From NCBI GenBank assembly GCA_023404805.1, contig JAEYAL010000157.1, positions 1 to 5,702 of the forward strand: 5,702 bases of DNA, given 5' to 3'. The notes beneath the pieces are model-generated. The model worked only from the letters and a program-made list of their open reading frames with translations. It had not been told where the DNA came from and searched no databases. The position numbers were made by a program, and so were the translations under genes. Shown here piece by piece: positions 1-5,338 of this stretch. Numbering within the stretch: position 1 is the stretch's first letter; each line of letters starts with the position of its first letter. The DNA comes from Actinomycetes bacterium (GTDB taxonomy: Bacteria > Actinomycetota > Thermoleophilia > Solirubrobacterales > Solirubrobacteraceae).

Positions 1-66
1 GGCGTGCAGGGCGGCTGGCGGTCGGGGCCGCCGCTCGTCGGCCAGGACGCGCCCGTCTGGCTCTAG
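1..66 (+). CDS. 3' end of an unidentified gene running off the left edge
   Basis: The first + frame reads 21 codons and stops at TAG (64-66), ending in the residues VGQDAPVWL. Every one of these codons has G or C in the third position, which matches the real genes here. The other two + frames give arginine-rich, shadow-like peptides. This supports the tail of a real + strand gene whose body lies outside the window, converging on the channel gene that ends at 146. The fragment is too short to assign a family, and in DNA this GC-rich a chance open stretch of 21 codons is common. The existence of the gene is therefore an inference and its function is unknown. Confidence 0.4.
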   Translation, partial: GVQGGWRSGPPLVGQDAPVWL

Positions 67-126
67 GCCGCCGGGCGCGCCTCTGGCTCGAGCGCTGCGC
101 CGCCGTGCCCGGGCCGGCTGGGCGAC

Positions 127-145
127 GCGCGGATATGGCCCGCGC
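127..145 (-). terminator. GC hairpin just after the channel gene stop codon
   Basis: GCGCGG (127-132) and CCGCGC (140-145) form a perfect 6-bp stem around a 7-base loop. The stem directly abuts the TGA of the - strand mscS-type gene (146-148). There is no T-tract on either strand, so this is at best an imperfect intrinsic terminator or 3'-end stabilising hairpin. It lies between convergent genes, so it could serve both. Confidence 0.3.
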
Positions 146-1105
146 TCAGACAGTCGCGTGCTCGCGTGTGTCGCCGGCGCGCACCACCGCATGTTCGCTC
201 GTGAGCTCCTCGCGGGTGACGGCATCGATCGCCGCGATCACCTGGTCGGCGAGCAGCCAGCCCTCGTCGGGGTCGGCGGGCGTCGCGGTGATGCGCACGA
301 CCACCTCGTCGTCGTCGAGGCCGACCAGGTCGATGTGGGGCCGGCCGTCGGTGTCGACCGTGACCTGCTCGTCGAGCAGCTGCTGCACCTGGCTCGGACG
401 GGTGCCAGCCCGGAGCTTGGCTTCGAAGTCGACCGCGTCGATCTCCTTCAGCGGCGTGACGGCGCACGCCAGCGCGGCGGCGTTGGGCACCATCACGCGG
501 TTGGCGCCGTCGGTCATCTCGAGGTAGAGGAGGCCGAGCGACACGACCGTCCCTTCAAGCTGGCCCGCCAGGTTGCCGCCTTGGAAGCGGACGCGCTCGC
601 CGATGCGGAACGGCCGCGTCGACAGCATCACGATGCCGGCGAACAGGTTGCCGAGCGTCTGCTGCGCGGCGAGACCCAGGACGACCGCGGCCGCCGCACC
701 ACCGAAGGCCAGCGTCTGCGGCGGCAGGCCGGCGAGGCGCAGCGCGACGAGGATGATCGCGATCAAGCCGCCGAGCCTCAGGCCGAACCCGACCGTCGCG
801 GCGGTCTCCGGCCCAAGACGGCCGAGCAGCATCGGAGCGATGGCGCGAGCCACGTCGCGCGCGACGAACCAGCCGAGCAGCACGAGCGCGATCACGCTTG
901 CGACTTGGACCTCGGTGGCCAGTCCAGGCAGCCAGTCGCGCCGGTGATGCGAGACGACCAGGATGCCCACGGCCGACGGCACCGCCCAGAGCAGCTCCTT
1001 GCGGGCGCGCCCCGCGGCGTGCGACGCCTCCTGGCGCAGCTTGGTCAGGCGCGGACCGTCAAGTCGGATTCGCGGAGTCACGTGGCTTCGGTTGGGGCTC
1101 GCCAT
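146..1105 (-). CDS. MscS-family small-conductance mechanosensitive channel
   Basis: This predicted inner-membrane channel of 319 residues would open under membrane tension and release solutes during osmotic downshock. Hydrophobic helices lie at roughly residues 38-52, 66-82 and 101-125. A glycine/alanine-rich pore helix with the family hallmark follows at about 131-162: GGAAAAVVLGLAAQQTLGNL (135-154), then RPFRIGERV (164-172), where E. coli MscS has its pore helix and RPFRAGEYV. The beta domain includes MVPNAAAL (205-212), at the VIPN position of MscS. The C-terminal alpha/beta part runs to the end and is acidic. I chose ATG 1105 because AGGAG lies 9 bases upstream. An in-frame TTG at 1144 would add 13 residues but lacks such a site. 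The gene lies 210 bases downstream of truA on the same strand, too far to imply a tight operon. Family assignment is secure; the exact subtype and conductance cannot be read from sequence. Confidence 0.92.
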   Translation of the reverse strand: MASPNRSHVTPRIRLDGPRLTKLRQEASHAAGRARKELLWAVPSAVGILVVSHHRRDWLPGLATEVQVASVIALVLLGWFVARDVARAIAPMLLGRLGPETAATVGFGLRLGGLIAIILVALRLAGLPPQTLAFGGAAAAVVLGLAAQQTLGNLFAGIVMLSTRPFRIGERVRFQGGNLAGQLEGTVVSLGLLYLEMTDGANRVMVPNAAALACAVTPLKEIDAVDFEAKLRAGTRPSQVQQLLDEQVTVDTDGRPHIDLVGLDDDEVVVRITATPADPDEGWLLADQVIAAIDAVTREELTSEHAVVRAGDTREHATV

Positions 1106-1114
1106 TGCGGCTGG

Positions 1115-1122
1115 CTCCTCTC
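1115..1122 (-). promoter_or_regulatory. Shine-Dalgarno site that fixes the channel gene start
   Basis: On the - strand the bases read GAGAGGAG, ending 9 bases before ATG 1105. This is a strong anti-16S match at good spacing, and it favours ATG 1105 over the upstream in-frame TTG at 1144. Confidence 0.7.
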
Positions 1123-1298
1123 GTTCGGGCACTGGTCTCACCAATCAGGCTCGCAGCACCGCGGGTCGCGGAGCGCCGGTCTGGCGCGCTCTGTGACCGC
1201 CTTCACCGGCCGGGCCTGGTCGACGTGGCGGCGGCGCGCCACGCTGCGTGCGCGCTGCCCTGGCCCGTGGATCACCCGGCTACGCGCAGGCGGGCCGC

Positions 1299-1312
1299 CC
1301 CGCATGAGCGGG
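1299..1312 (-). terminator. Small GC hairpin downstream of truA
   Basis: CCCGC (1299-1303) and GCGGG (1308-1312) form a 5-bp stem with a 4-base loop, 3 bases beyond the truA stop codon. No T-tract follows. Short GC palindromes are frequent by chance in this DNA, so position is the main argument. Confidence 0.2.
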
Positions 1313-1315
1313 CCG

Positions 1316-2233
1316 TCACTCCTCGTGGAACTGGATCGACTCGAGCGACAGCCCAAGCGGCGGCGCCGTCCAGCCTGCCTGGTCGCGTGGCGCGCCGTCC
1401 AGCAGCCCCACGAACTCCTCGACCGACCGCATGCCGAGGCCGACGTCGAGCATCGTCCCCATGAGCGCGCGGTTCATATGCCGCAGGAACGAGTCTGCGG
1501 TGATCTCGAAGACCAGGATCGGCGAGCGGCCCGAGTCCGGCGAGACAGGGTTGCCGTCGCCGTCGGCGCCGTCCTCGTAGTACCAGCGGGCCGAGTCGAC
1601 GGTGCGGCGGAACCAGGAGTGCAGCGTCTCCGTCGGCGTGAAGGCGCGGAAGTCGTGGTTGCCGACCAGCGCGGCCGCGCAGGCATGCAGCGCGTGCAGG
1701 TCGAGCGGGCGGCCCCAGTGCAGCGTCGTGCGGCGCAGATGAACCGACCGCTCGCGCCGGTGCAGCACCCGGAAGCGGTAGGTCCGCGAGATCGCCTCGT
1801 TGCGCGGGTCAAAGCCAGGGCGGGCAGGCTCGGAGCGCAGCACCGAGATGTCGCGCGGGAGCAGCGCGTTGAGGTTGTAGGGCGCGAGGGCCTCGGCGTC
1901 GTACGCGACGACCTGCCCCGCCGCGTGCACGCCCGTATCGGTGCGGCCGCCGACGATGATCCGCGGGCACTCCTGCAGGATCTGCGTGAGGACGCGCTCG
2001 AACTCCGCCTCGATCGACCGCTCGCCGGGCTGCTTGGCCCAGCCGACGAAGTCGGTGCCGTCGTATTCGACGAGCAGCCGAGTCGTCCACCCAGAGTCCG
2101 GCGCGGGGCGCGGCGGTGGCAGCCACGGCTTGTCGGGGTCGGCCGGGACCCGGAGGTCGCGCGGCGTCGCATGCCACTCCTCGTAGGGCGTGGGGACCTG
2201 AGACGCAGGTCCTGGTTCGGGCTCGGCGCTCAC
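1316..2233 (-). CDS. truA: tRNA pseudouridine synthase A (TruA)
   Basis: TruA isomerises uridine to pseudouridine at positions 38-40 in the anticodon arm of many tRNAs. The 305-residue product shows the family signatures in order. LLVEYDGTDFVGW (53-65) opens the catalytic fold. GGRTDTGVHA (95-104) carries the catalytic aspartate, Asp99. SRTYRFRV (149-156) carries the conserved active-site tyrosine, Tyr152. NHDFRAF (192-198) and DSFLRHMNRALMGTMLDVG (247-265) match the RNA-binding and active-site C-terminal half. Two features are unusual. A proline-rich extension of about 48 residues precedes the fold, and an acidic, glycine-rich insert occupies roughly 220-238. The start is GTG 2233. GGAG lies only 2 bases before it, and no ATG, GTG or TTG is in frame between there and the conserved fold, so the N-terminus is the least certain part. 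truA is often part of a ribosomal-protein cluster in actinobacteria. Here it stands apart, facing the lipase. Confidence 0.95.
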   Translation of the reverse strand: MSAEPEPGPASQVPTPYEEWHATPRDLRVPADPDKPWLPPPRPAPDSGWTTRLLVEYDGTDFVGWAKQPGERSIEAEFERVLTQILQECPRIIVGGRTDTGVHAAGQVVAYDAEALAPYNLNALLPRDISVLRSEPARPGFDPRNEAISRTYRFRVLHRRERSVHLRRTTLHWGRPLDLHALHACAAALVGNHDFRAFTPTETLHSWFRRTVDSARWYYEDGADGDGNPVSPDSGRSPILVFEITADSFLRHMNRALMGTMLDVGLGMRSVEEFVGLLDGAPRDQAGWTAPPLGLSLESIQFHEE

Positions 2234-2247
2234 GGCTCCGCGGAGCC
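2234..2247. repeat. 14-bp perfect palindrome abutting the truA start codon
   Basis: GGCTCCGCGGAGCC reads the same on both strands and ends exactly at the truA GTG (2231-2233). In truA mRNA it could fold as a 5-bp stem with a CGCG loop, placing the only GGAG before the start codon inside the hairpin. A TANNNT-like box (TAGGCT, - strand 2249-2244) overlaps its distal edge. Possible roles are an operator, a ribosome-site hairpin, or none. The palindrome itself is certain; its function is not. Confidence 0.45.
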
Positions 2248-2310
2248 TACGACCCCAGCGGCTGCGGGCGCAGCGCGGTTTGCAAGCGGTAGCGGTGGCG
2301 CTGCCGATGT

Positions 2311-2340
2311 TTGACGGCGGTCACACGCGCGGCGTACCCT
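2311..2340 (+). promoter_or_regulatory. Housekeeping-type promoter for the lipase
   Basis: TTGACG (2311-2316) and TACCCT (2335-2340) are separated by 18 bases. This matches the TTGAC-N17/18-TANNNT pattern of the primary sigma factor in actinobacteria. Transcription would begin near 2347, giving a 5' leader of about 140 bases before the lipase ATG at 2486. The promoter points away from truA. It is the only good -35/-10 pair I found in the divergent region. Confidence 0.5.
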
Positions 2341-2375
2341 CGGTCGGTCTCAACTCTGGTCTGCCAGCTCGCACA

Positions 2376-2433
2376 GGCGCGCAGCAGCCCCCGTAACAAC
2401 CACCTGCGGTGCGCCGCTGGTCTGCTGCGCGCC
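2376..2433 (+). promoter_or_regulatory. Perfect 12-bp inverted repeat in the lipase leader
   Basis: GGCGCGCAGCAG (2376-2387) is the exact reverse complement of CTGCTGCGCGCC (2422-2433). The 34-base loop contains a smaller nested hairpin, CACC-TGC-GGTG (2401-2411). If transcription starts near 2347, the whole element lies in the 5' untranslated region, ending 52 bases before the lipase start. It could be an RNA control structure, or at the DNA level a split operator. No known riboswitch class is recognisable. Confidence 0.4.
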
Positions 2434-2471
2434 GAGTCCGCGGCCCGCAGCACCGCCGCCCGTGCCCCACC

Positions 2472-2475
2472 GGAG
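2472..2475 (+). promoter_or_regulatory. Shine-Dalgarno site that fixes the lipase start
   Basis: GGAG lies 10 bases before ATG 2486. The alternative in-frame GTG at 2462 has only C-rich sequence upstream, so ATG 2486 is the better start. Confidence 0.55.
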
Positions 2476-2485
2476 CCCCGTCCCC

Positions 2486-3478
2486 ATGTCCCGACCGCTG
2501 TCCCGCGTACGCCCTCGCCCTGTCCGGCGGCTCCCCCGCGTGCGCGTGGCGGCATCACTGGCGATGGTGGCCGCGGCGTGCGGCGCGTCGGCAACGCCCG
2601 TCGCCGCGAAGCAGGGCCCGCCGCAGACGTCGATCTTCGTCGCCGGCGCCTACGCGATCGCCAACGGCGGCAACAGCGTCGACCCGTCGGGCGCCAACGA
2701 CTGGTCGTGCAAGCCGTCGGCGGCGCATCCGAGGCCCGTCGTGCTCGTGCATGGCACGTGGGCGAACGCCTACAACGACTGGGCGTACCTGTCGCCCAAG
2801 CTCAAGGCGTCGGGCGTCTGCGTCTTCGCGCTCAACTACGGCGGCTCGAGCCCGGCCCTCGGCATCAACGCGACCGGTCCGATCAAGGAGTCCGGGCGGC
2901 AGCTGGGCGTGTATGTCGACCGGGTCCTCGCCGCCACCGGCGCCTCGCAGGTCGATCTGGTCGGACACAGCCAGGGCGGCATGATGCCCCGCGCCTACCT
3001 GAAGTACTGGGGCGGCGCGAACCCCGGCGACCCGTCGAAGAACAAGGTCCACGCGCTCGTGTCGATCGCGGGCAGCCACCACGGCGTCGGCACGATCGGC
3101 ACGCGCAACTACGCGAAGGCCATGGAGCGCTCCGCGCAGATCGCGCCGATCATCGGCCAGGCCGCCGCCGACCAGCAGCAGGGCTCGCCGTTCTTGCGCG
3201 ACCTCGATATGGGTGGCATGACGCAACCCGGTGTCGAGTACACCGCCATCGCCACGCGGTACGACTGGATCGTCGCGCCGTGGCGCAACACGCACATCTC
3301 CGACAACCGCGCCGGGGCCGTCGTCCACAACATCACGCTGCAGTCGGGCTGCCTGAGCAACATGGCCGACCACATCTCGATCGTCTACTCGGCGCGCACC
3401 CTGTGGTTCGTGAAGCAGGCGCTGGGCCTCCCCCGCTCGGCCAAGCCGACCTGCGACGTGCAGCTGCCCGTGCTCTGA
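2486..3478 (+). CDS. Secreted alpha/beta-hydrolase, triacylglycerol lipase/esterase type
   Basis: This 330-residue exported hydrolase probably cleaves ester bonds in lipids or related esters outside the cell. The N-terminus is arginine-rich (residues 3-20), followed by a short hydrophobic core (21-31) and a plausible signal peptidase site, PVAA before Lys42. The mature part begins the hydrolase fold at PVVLVHGTWANAYNDW (84-99), which holds the oxyanion-hole HG. The nucleophile elbow GHSQGG (160-165) gives Ser162. YTAIATRYDWIVAP (252-265) supplies the likely acid, Asp260, and ADHISIV (294-300) the likely His296. The spacing fits actinobacterial class 2-type lipases. Cys75, Cys112, Cys289 and Cys323 could form two disulphides, consistent with an extracellular enzyme. 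Cys32 gives a poor lipobox (AMVAAAC), so a lipoprotein is possible but less likely. The gene stands alone, divergent from truA, with its own promoter. The substrate cannot be stated; a polyester or wax ester is an alternative to triacylglycerol. Confidence 0.88.
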   Translation: MSRPLSRVRPRPVRRLPRVRVAASLAMVAAACGASATPVAAKQGPPQTSIFVAGAYAIANGGNSVDPSGANDWSCKPSAAHPRPVVLVHGTWANAYNDWAYLSPKLKASGVCVFALNYGGSSPALGINATGPIKESGRQLGVYVDRVLAATGASQVDLVGHSQGGMMPRAYLKYWGGANPGDPSKNKVHALVSIAGSHHGVGTIGTRNYAKAMERSAQIAPIIGQAAADQQQGSPFLRDLDMGGMTQPGVEYTAIATRYDWIVAPWRNTHISDNRAGAVVHNITLQSGCLSNMADHISIVYSARTLWFVKQALGLPRSAKPTCDVQLPVL

Positions 3479-3480
3479 CC

Positions 3481-3497
3481 GCGGCGAGGCGGGCCGC
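3481..3497. terminator. Hairpin between convergent lipase and small-protein genes
   Basis: GCGGC (3481-3485) pairs with GCCGC (3493-3497) around a 7-base loop. It fills almost all of the 18-base gap between the two convergent stop codons. A second perfect palindrome, CCGCCGCGCGGCGG (3510-3523), lies just inside the - strand gene and could act on lipase read-through. Neither has a real T-tract, so they may slow rather than end transcription. Confidence 0.3.
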
Positions 3498-3967
3498 TAG
3501 TCGTTTAGGCCGCCGCGCGGCGGAAACGCGCGCCTCGCCTCGCGCAGGCCGTGCTGCGCCTGCGCGAGCTGGCCGCGCGTGATCTCGAGTTCGGCGGCGC
3601 GGAGTTCGGCGCCCGTGTGCACGCGCACAAACGCCTCGACCTCGTAGACGCCCTCGGCGTCGTCCTTGGGCCGGATCACGAGGCCGGTCTCGTCCTCGGT
3701 GGTTTCGAACTCGAGCGCGCCGGTGTCGGTGGCCAGCAGCGCCGCGAGCTCATCAGCGAGGGAGATGAGCTCAGCGGTCAGGATCGTCGTGCGGTGCCGG
3801 GCGGTGAACCGCCCGGGCCCTTCGACCACGAAGTCGAGCTCCGCCTCGATCCAGTTGCCGTCGTAGCCCGTCGTCGTGCCCGGGAACTCCCAATGCAGCA
3901 GCGCCAGCGACCAGCGGAAGGTCGCGCCTTCGACGACGACCTCCGCTGCAGCCCAATCGTGCGCCAT
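3497..3967 (-). CDS. Small acidic cytoplasmic protein, possibly WapI/DUF6228-like
   Basis: I do not recognise this 156-residue protein with confidence. It has no signal peptide or membrane segment. The N-terminal half alternates short strands and includes WEFPGTTTGYDGNWIEAEL (26-44). The middle (60-80) looks helical, with LADELAALLATDTG, and is followed by acidic strands (84-118). A helix-forming, charged C-terminus runs from about 120 to 148. The YDGNW motif, then a helix, then a strand pair resembles the small proteins grouped as WapI-family immunity or DUF6228 proteins, where (D/W)xNWL precedes a similar layout. This is a weak, memory-based resemblance and no toxin gene lies nearby. Start choice: ATG 3967 has TACGGT six bases upstream, a leaderless arrangement. 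The in-frame GTG 4021 would run into rarD and has no support. The wobble bases are strongly GC-rich, as expected of a real gene. Confidence 0.7.
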   Translation of the reverse strand: MAHDWAAAEVVVEGATFRWSLALLHWEFPGTTTGYDGNWIEAELDFVVEGPGRFTARHRTTILTAELISLADELAALLATDTGALEFETTEDETGLVIRPKDDAEGVYEVEAFVRVHTGAELRAAELEITRGQLAQAQHGLREARRAFPPRGGLND

Positions 3968-4002
3968 CGGTCGACCGTAGCGAACGGCTAGCGTCGTGGT
4001 GG
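3968..4002. promoter_or_regulatory. Compact divergent promoter region with two leaderless-type -10 boxes
   Basis: Only 35 bases separate the two start codons. On the - strand, TACGGT (3979-3974) is followed by 6 bases and then ATG 3967. On the + strand, TAGCGT (3989-3994) is followed by 8 bases and then ATG 4003. TANNNT boxes at this distance place transcription starts at or within a few bases of the start codons, giving leaderless messages. No usable Shine-Dalgarno site precedes either ATG. The palindrome CGGTCGACCG (3968-3977) overlaps the - strand -10 box. TAGC/GCTA arms (3978-3981, 3987-3990) lie between the two boxes. No TTGAC-like -35 is present for either gene. Confidence 0.5.
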
Positions 4003-4941
4003 ATGCGCCCCGAAGCTTCACGCGGCACCGCGTACGGCGTCTGCGCGTTCGTGCTGTGGGGAGCGTTCCCGCTGTACTTCCGCGAGCTCGACCGGTCCGG
4101 GGCGCTGGAGATCGTGCTGCACCGCGTGCTGTGGTCGCTGCTCGTGTGCCTGGCGCTCTTGGCGGCGACGAAGGCGTTCGCCGATTTCCGCGCGGTCCTC
4201 CGGCAGCGCCGCCAGGTGGCCGCGCTCGGGATCGCCGCGACAGCGCTGGCGTTCAACTGGGGGATCTACGTCTACGCCGTGAACTCCGGGCAGGTCGTCG
4301 AGGCGTCGCTCGGCTACTTCATCAACCCGCTCGTCACGGTCGCGCTCGGCGTCGTGATCCTCAAGGAGCGGCTGCGGCGCCTGCAGTGGGTCGCCGTCGG
4401 CATCGGCGGCATTGCCGTGGTGGTGCTGACGCTCGCCTACGGGCGCCTGCCGTACATCGCGCTCAGCCTCGCCGGCTCGTTCGGGCTCTACGGGCTGATC
4501 AAGAACCGCGCGGGCGTCACGGTCGGCGCGATCCCGGGCTTGGCGACCGAGACTTTGGTGCTCGCCCCGTTCGCGCTGCTCGGCGTGCTCGTGCTGACGG
4601 CCACCGGCGACAGCACGTTCAGCGCTGACCCGCCGTGGCAGGCGCTGCTCCTCGCGTCGGCCGGCGCGGTGACGGCGGCGCCGCTGTTGTTCTTCGCGGC
4701 GGCGGCGCGGCGGGTGCCGCTGTCGACGATGGGGCTGCTGCAATACATCACGCCGGTGCTGCAGCTCCTGTGCGGCGTCGTGCTGCTCGACGAGCACATG
4801 CCGCTTGAGCGTTGGATCGGCTTCGGCCTCGTGTGGCTCGCGCTCGTGATCTTCAGCGCGGACAGCCTCCAGGCGGCGCGCCGCAGCCGCGCGAGCGCGG
4901 TGGCCCTCAGCGGGGCGGAAGGTGCGGGTCTACGCAGTTGA
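4003..4941 (+). CDS. rarD: RarD, EamA/DMT-superfamily permease
   Basis: The 312-residue protein is an integral membrane permease of the drug/metabolite transporter superfamily, with ten predicted helices in two EamA repeats (about 8-145 and 155-295). It aligns along its length with my recollection of E. coli RarD: GVCAFVLWGAFPLYF (12-26), EIVLHRVLWS (36-45), NWGIYVYAVN (85-94), EASLGYFINPL (100-110), LKERLRRLQW, and later PLSTMGLLQYITP followed by FGLVWLALVIF. In E. coli the name comes from a chloramphenicol-sensitivity link, and the true substrate is not settled, so I give only 'permease'. The last 20 or so residues are a charged, non-conserved tail. The ATG at 4003 is the right place for the first helix and lies 8 bases after a TANNNT box. 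Its 3' end overlaps the convergent - strand gene by 35 bases. Confidence 0.92.
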   Translation: MRPEASRGTAYGVCAFVLWGAFPLYFRELDRSGALEIVLHRVLWSLLVCLALLAATKAFADFRAVLRQRRQVAALGIAATALAFNWGIYVYAVNSGQVVEASLGYFINPLVTVALGVVILKERLRRLQWVAVGIGGIAVVVLTLAYGRLPYIALSLAGSFGLYGLIKNRAGVTVGAIPGLATETLVLAPFALLGVLVLTATGDSTFSADPPWQALLLASAGAVTAAPLLFFAAAARRVPLSTMGLLQYITPVLQLLCGVVLLDEHMPLERWIGFGLVWLALVIFSADSLQAARRSRASAVALSGAEGAGLRS

Positions 4942-5338
4942 AGAACGCCCGCCGCACGGCGACGTTCCTGAACTCGGGCCCGAGCGTGTGCAGCGCCTGC
5001 GCCGACGCGCGCCACCCGCCGGTGTCAACCGGAACCGCACCAGGGCCAGCGCCGTAGATCCGGACCTGCGTCCCGGCAGGCAGCCCGCGCCCTGCAACGA
5101 CGACCACCTCACGCGGCGTCCCAGAGTGCACGTCGAATCCGGCTCCCTTGAGGCACAGGACGACTTCCCGTCGAGACACGGGCACCACCGCACGCGTCCC
5201 CGGAGGCACCCGCGAAGGATCCCCCGCGACCTCGCTCTGCGCAGCCGCCGACTGCTCCCGCCGCTGGAACGTCACAACGGCCGACACCGCCAGCACCGCC
5301 ACCAGCACCAACACCAGCCGAACAACCCGGGGCTCCAT
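4907..5338 (-). CDS. Membrane-anchored or secreted small protein of unknown function
   Basis: I do not recognise this 143-residue protein. From ATG 5338 it begins MEPRVVR and continues into one hydrophobic helix (residues 8-24) and then a QRRE stop. This fits a signal anchor with the remainder outside the cytoplasm, or an uncleaved signal peptide. A low-complexity linker (25-48) leads to a small beta-rich domain. Within it, EVVLCLKGAGFDVHSG (58-73), EVVVVAGRGLPAGTQVRIYG (77-96) and RRAFFNCVDP (129-138) stand out. Cys62 and Cys135 flank this domain and could form a disulphide. ATG 5338 is preferred because it begins right before the helix. An in-frame GTG at 5416 would add 26 residues of unlikely composition. 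Only a weak GGGGG lies just before the ATG. Its 3' end overlaps rarD by 35 bases, tail to tail. The hydrophobic start and GC-rich wobble positions argue for a real gene. Confidence 0.65.
   Translation of the reverse strand: MEPRVVRLVLVLVAVLAVSAVVTFQRREQSAAAQSEVAGDPSRVPPGTRAVVPVSRREVVLCLKGAGFDVHSGTPREVVVVAGRGLPAGTQVRIYGAGPGAVPVDTGGWRASAQALHTLGPEFRNVAVRRAFFNCVDPHLPPR

Noticed and set aside
158..2314. A 718-codon open frame on the + strand covering the channel and truA genes
   Set aside because: It is antisense to two genes with unmistakable family motifs. Its product is dominated by Arg, Asp, Glu, Gln and Ala as expected of a GC-rich shadow frame, and it has no recognisable domain.
2311..3582. 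A 423-codon + strand frame overlapping the lipase in another phase
   Set aside because: The product is almost entirely Arg, Ala, Gly and Pro, and the lipase with its catalytic triad occupies the same bases in a different frame.
4018..4797. A 259-codon - strand frame inside rarD
   Set aside because: Its composition (long Gln/Arg/His/Glu runs) is typical of an antisense shadow, while rarD on the other strand aligns throughout with a known family.
4873..4884. 12-bp palindrome GCGGCGCGCCGC near the rarD 3' end
   Set aside because: It lies inside coding sequence made only of G and C, where such palindromes arise readily by chance and from Ala/Arg codons.
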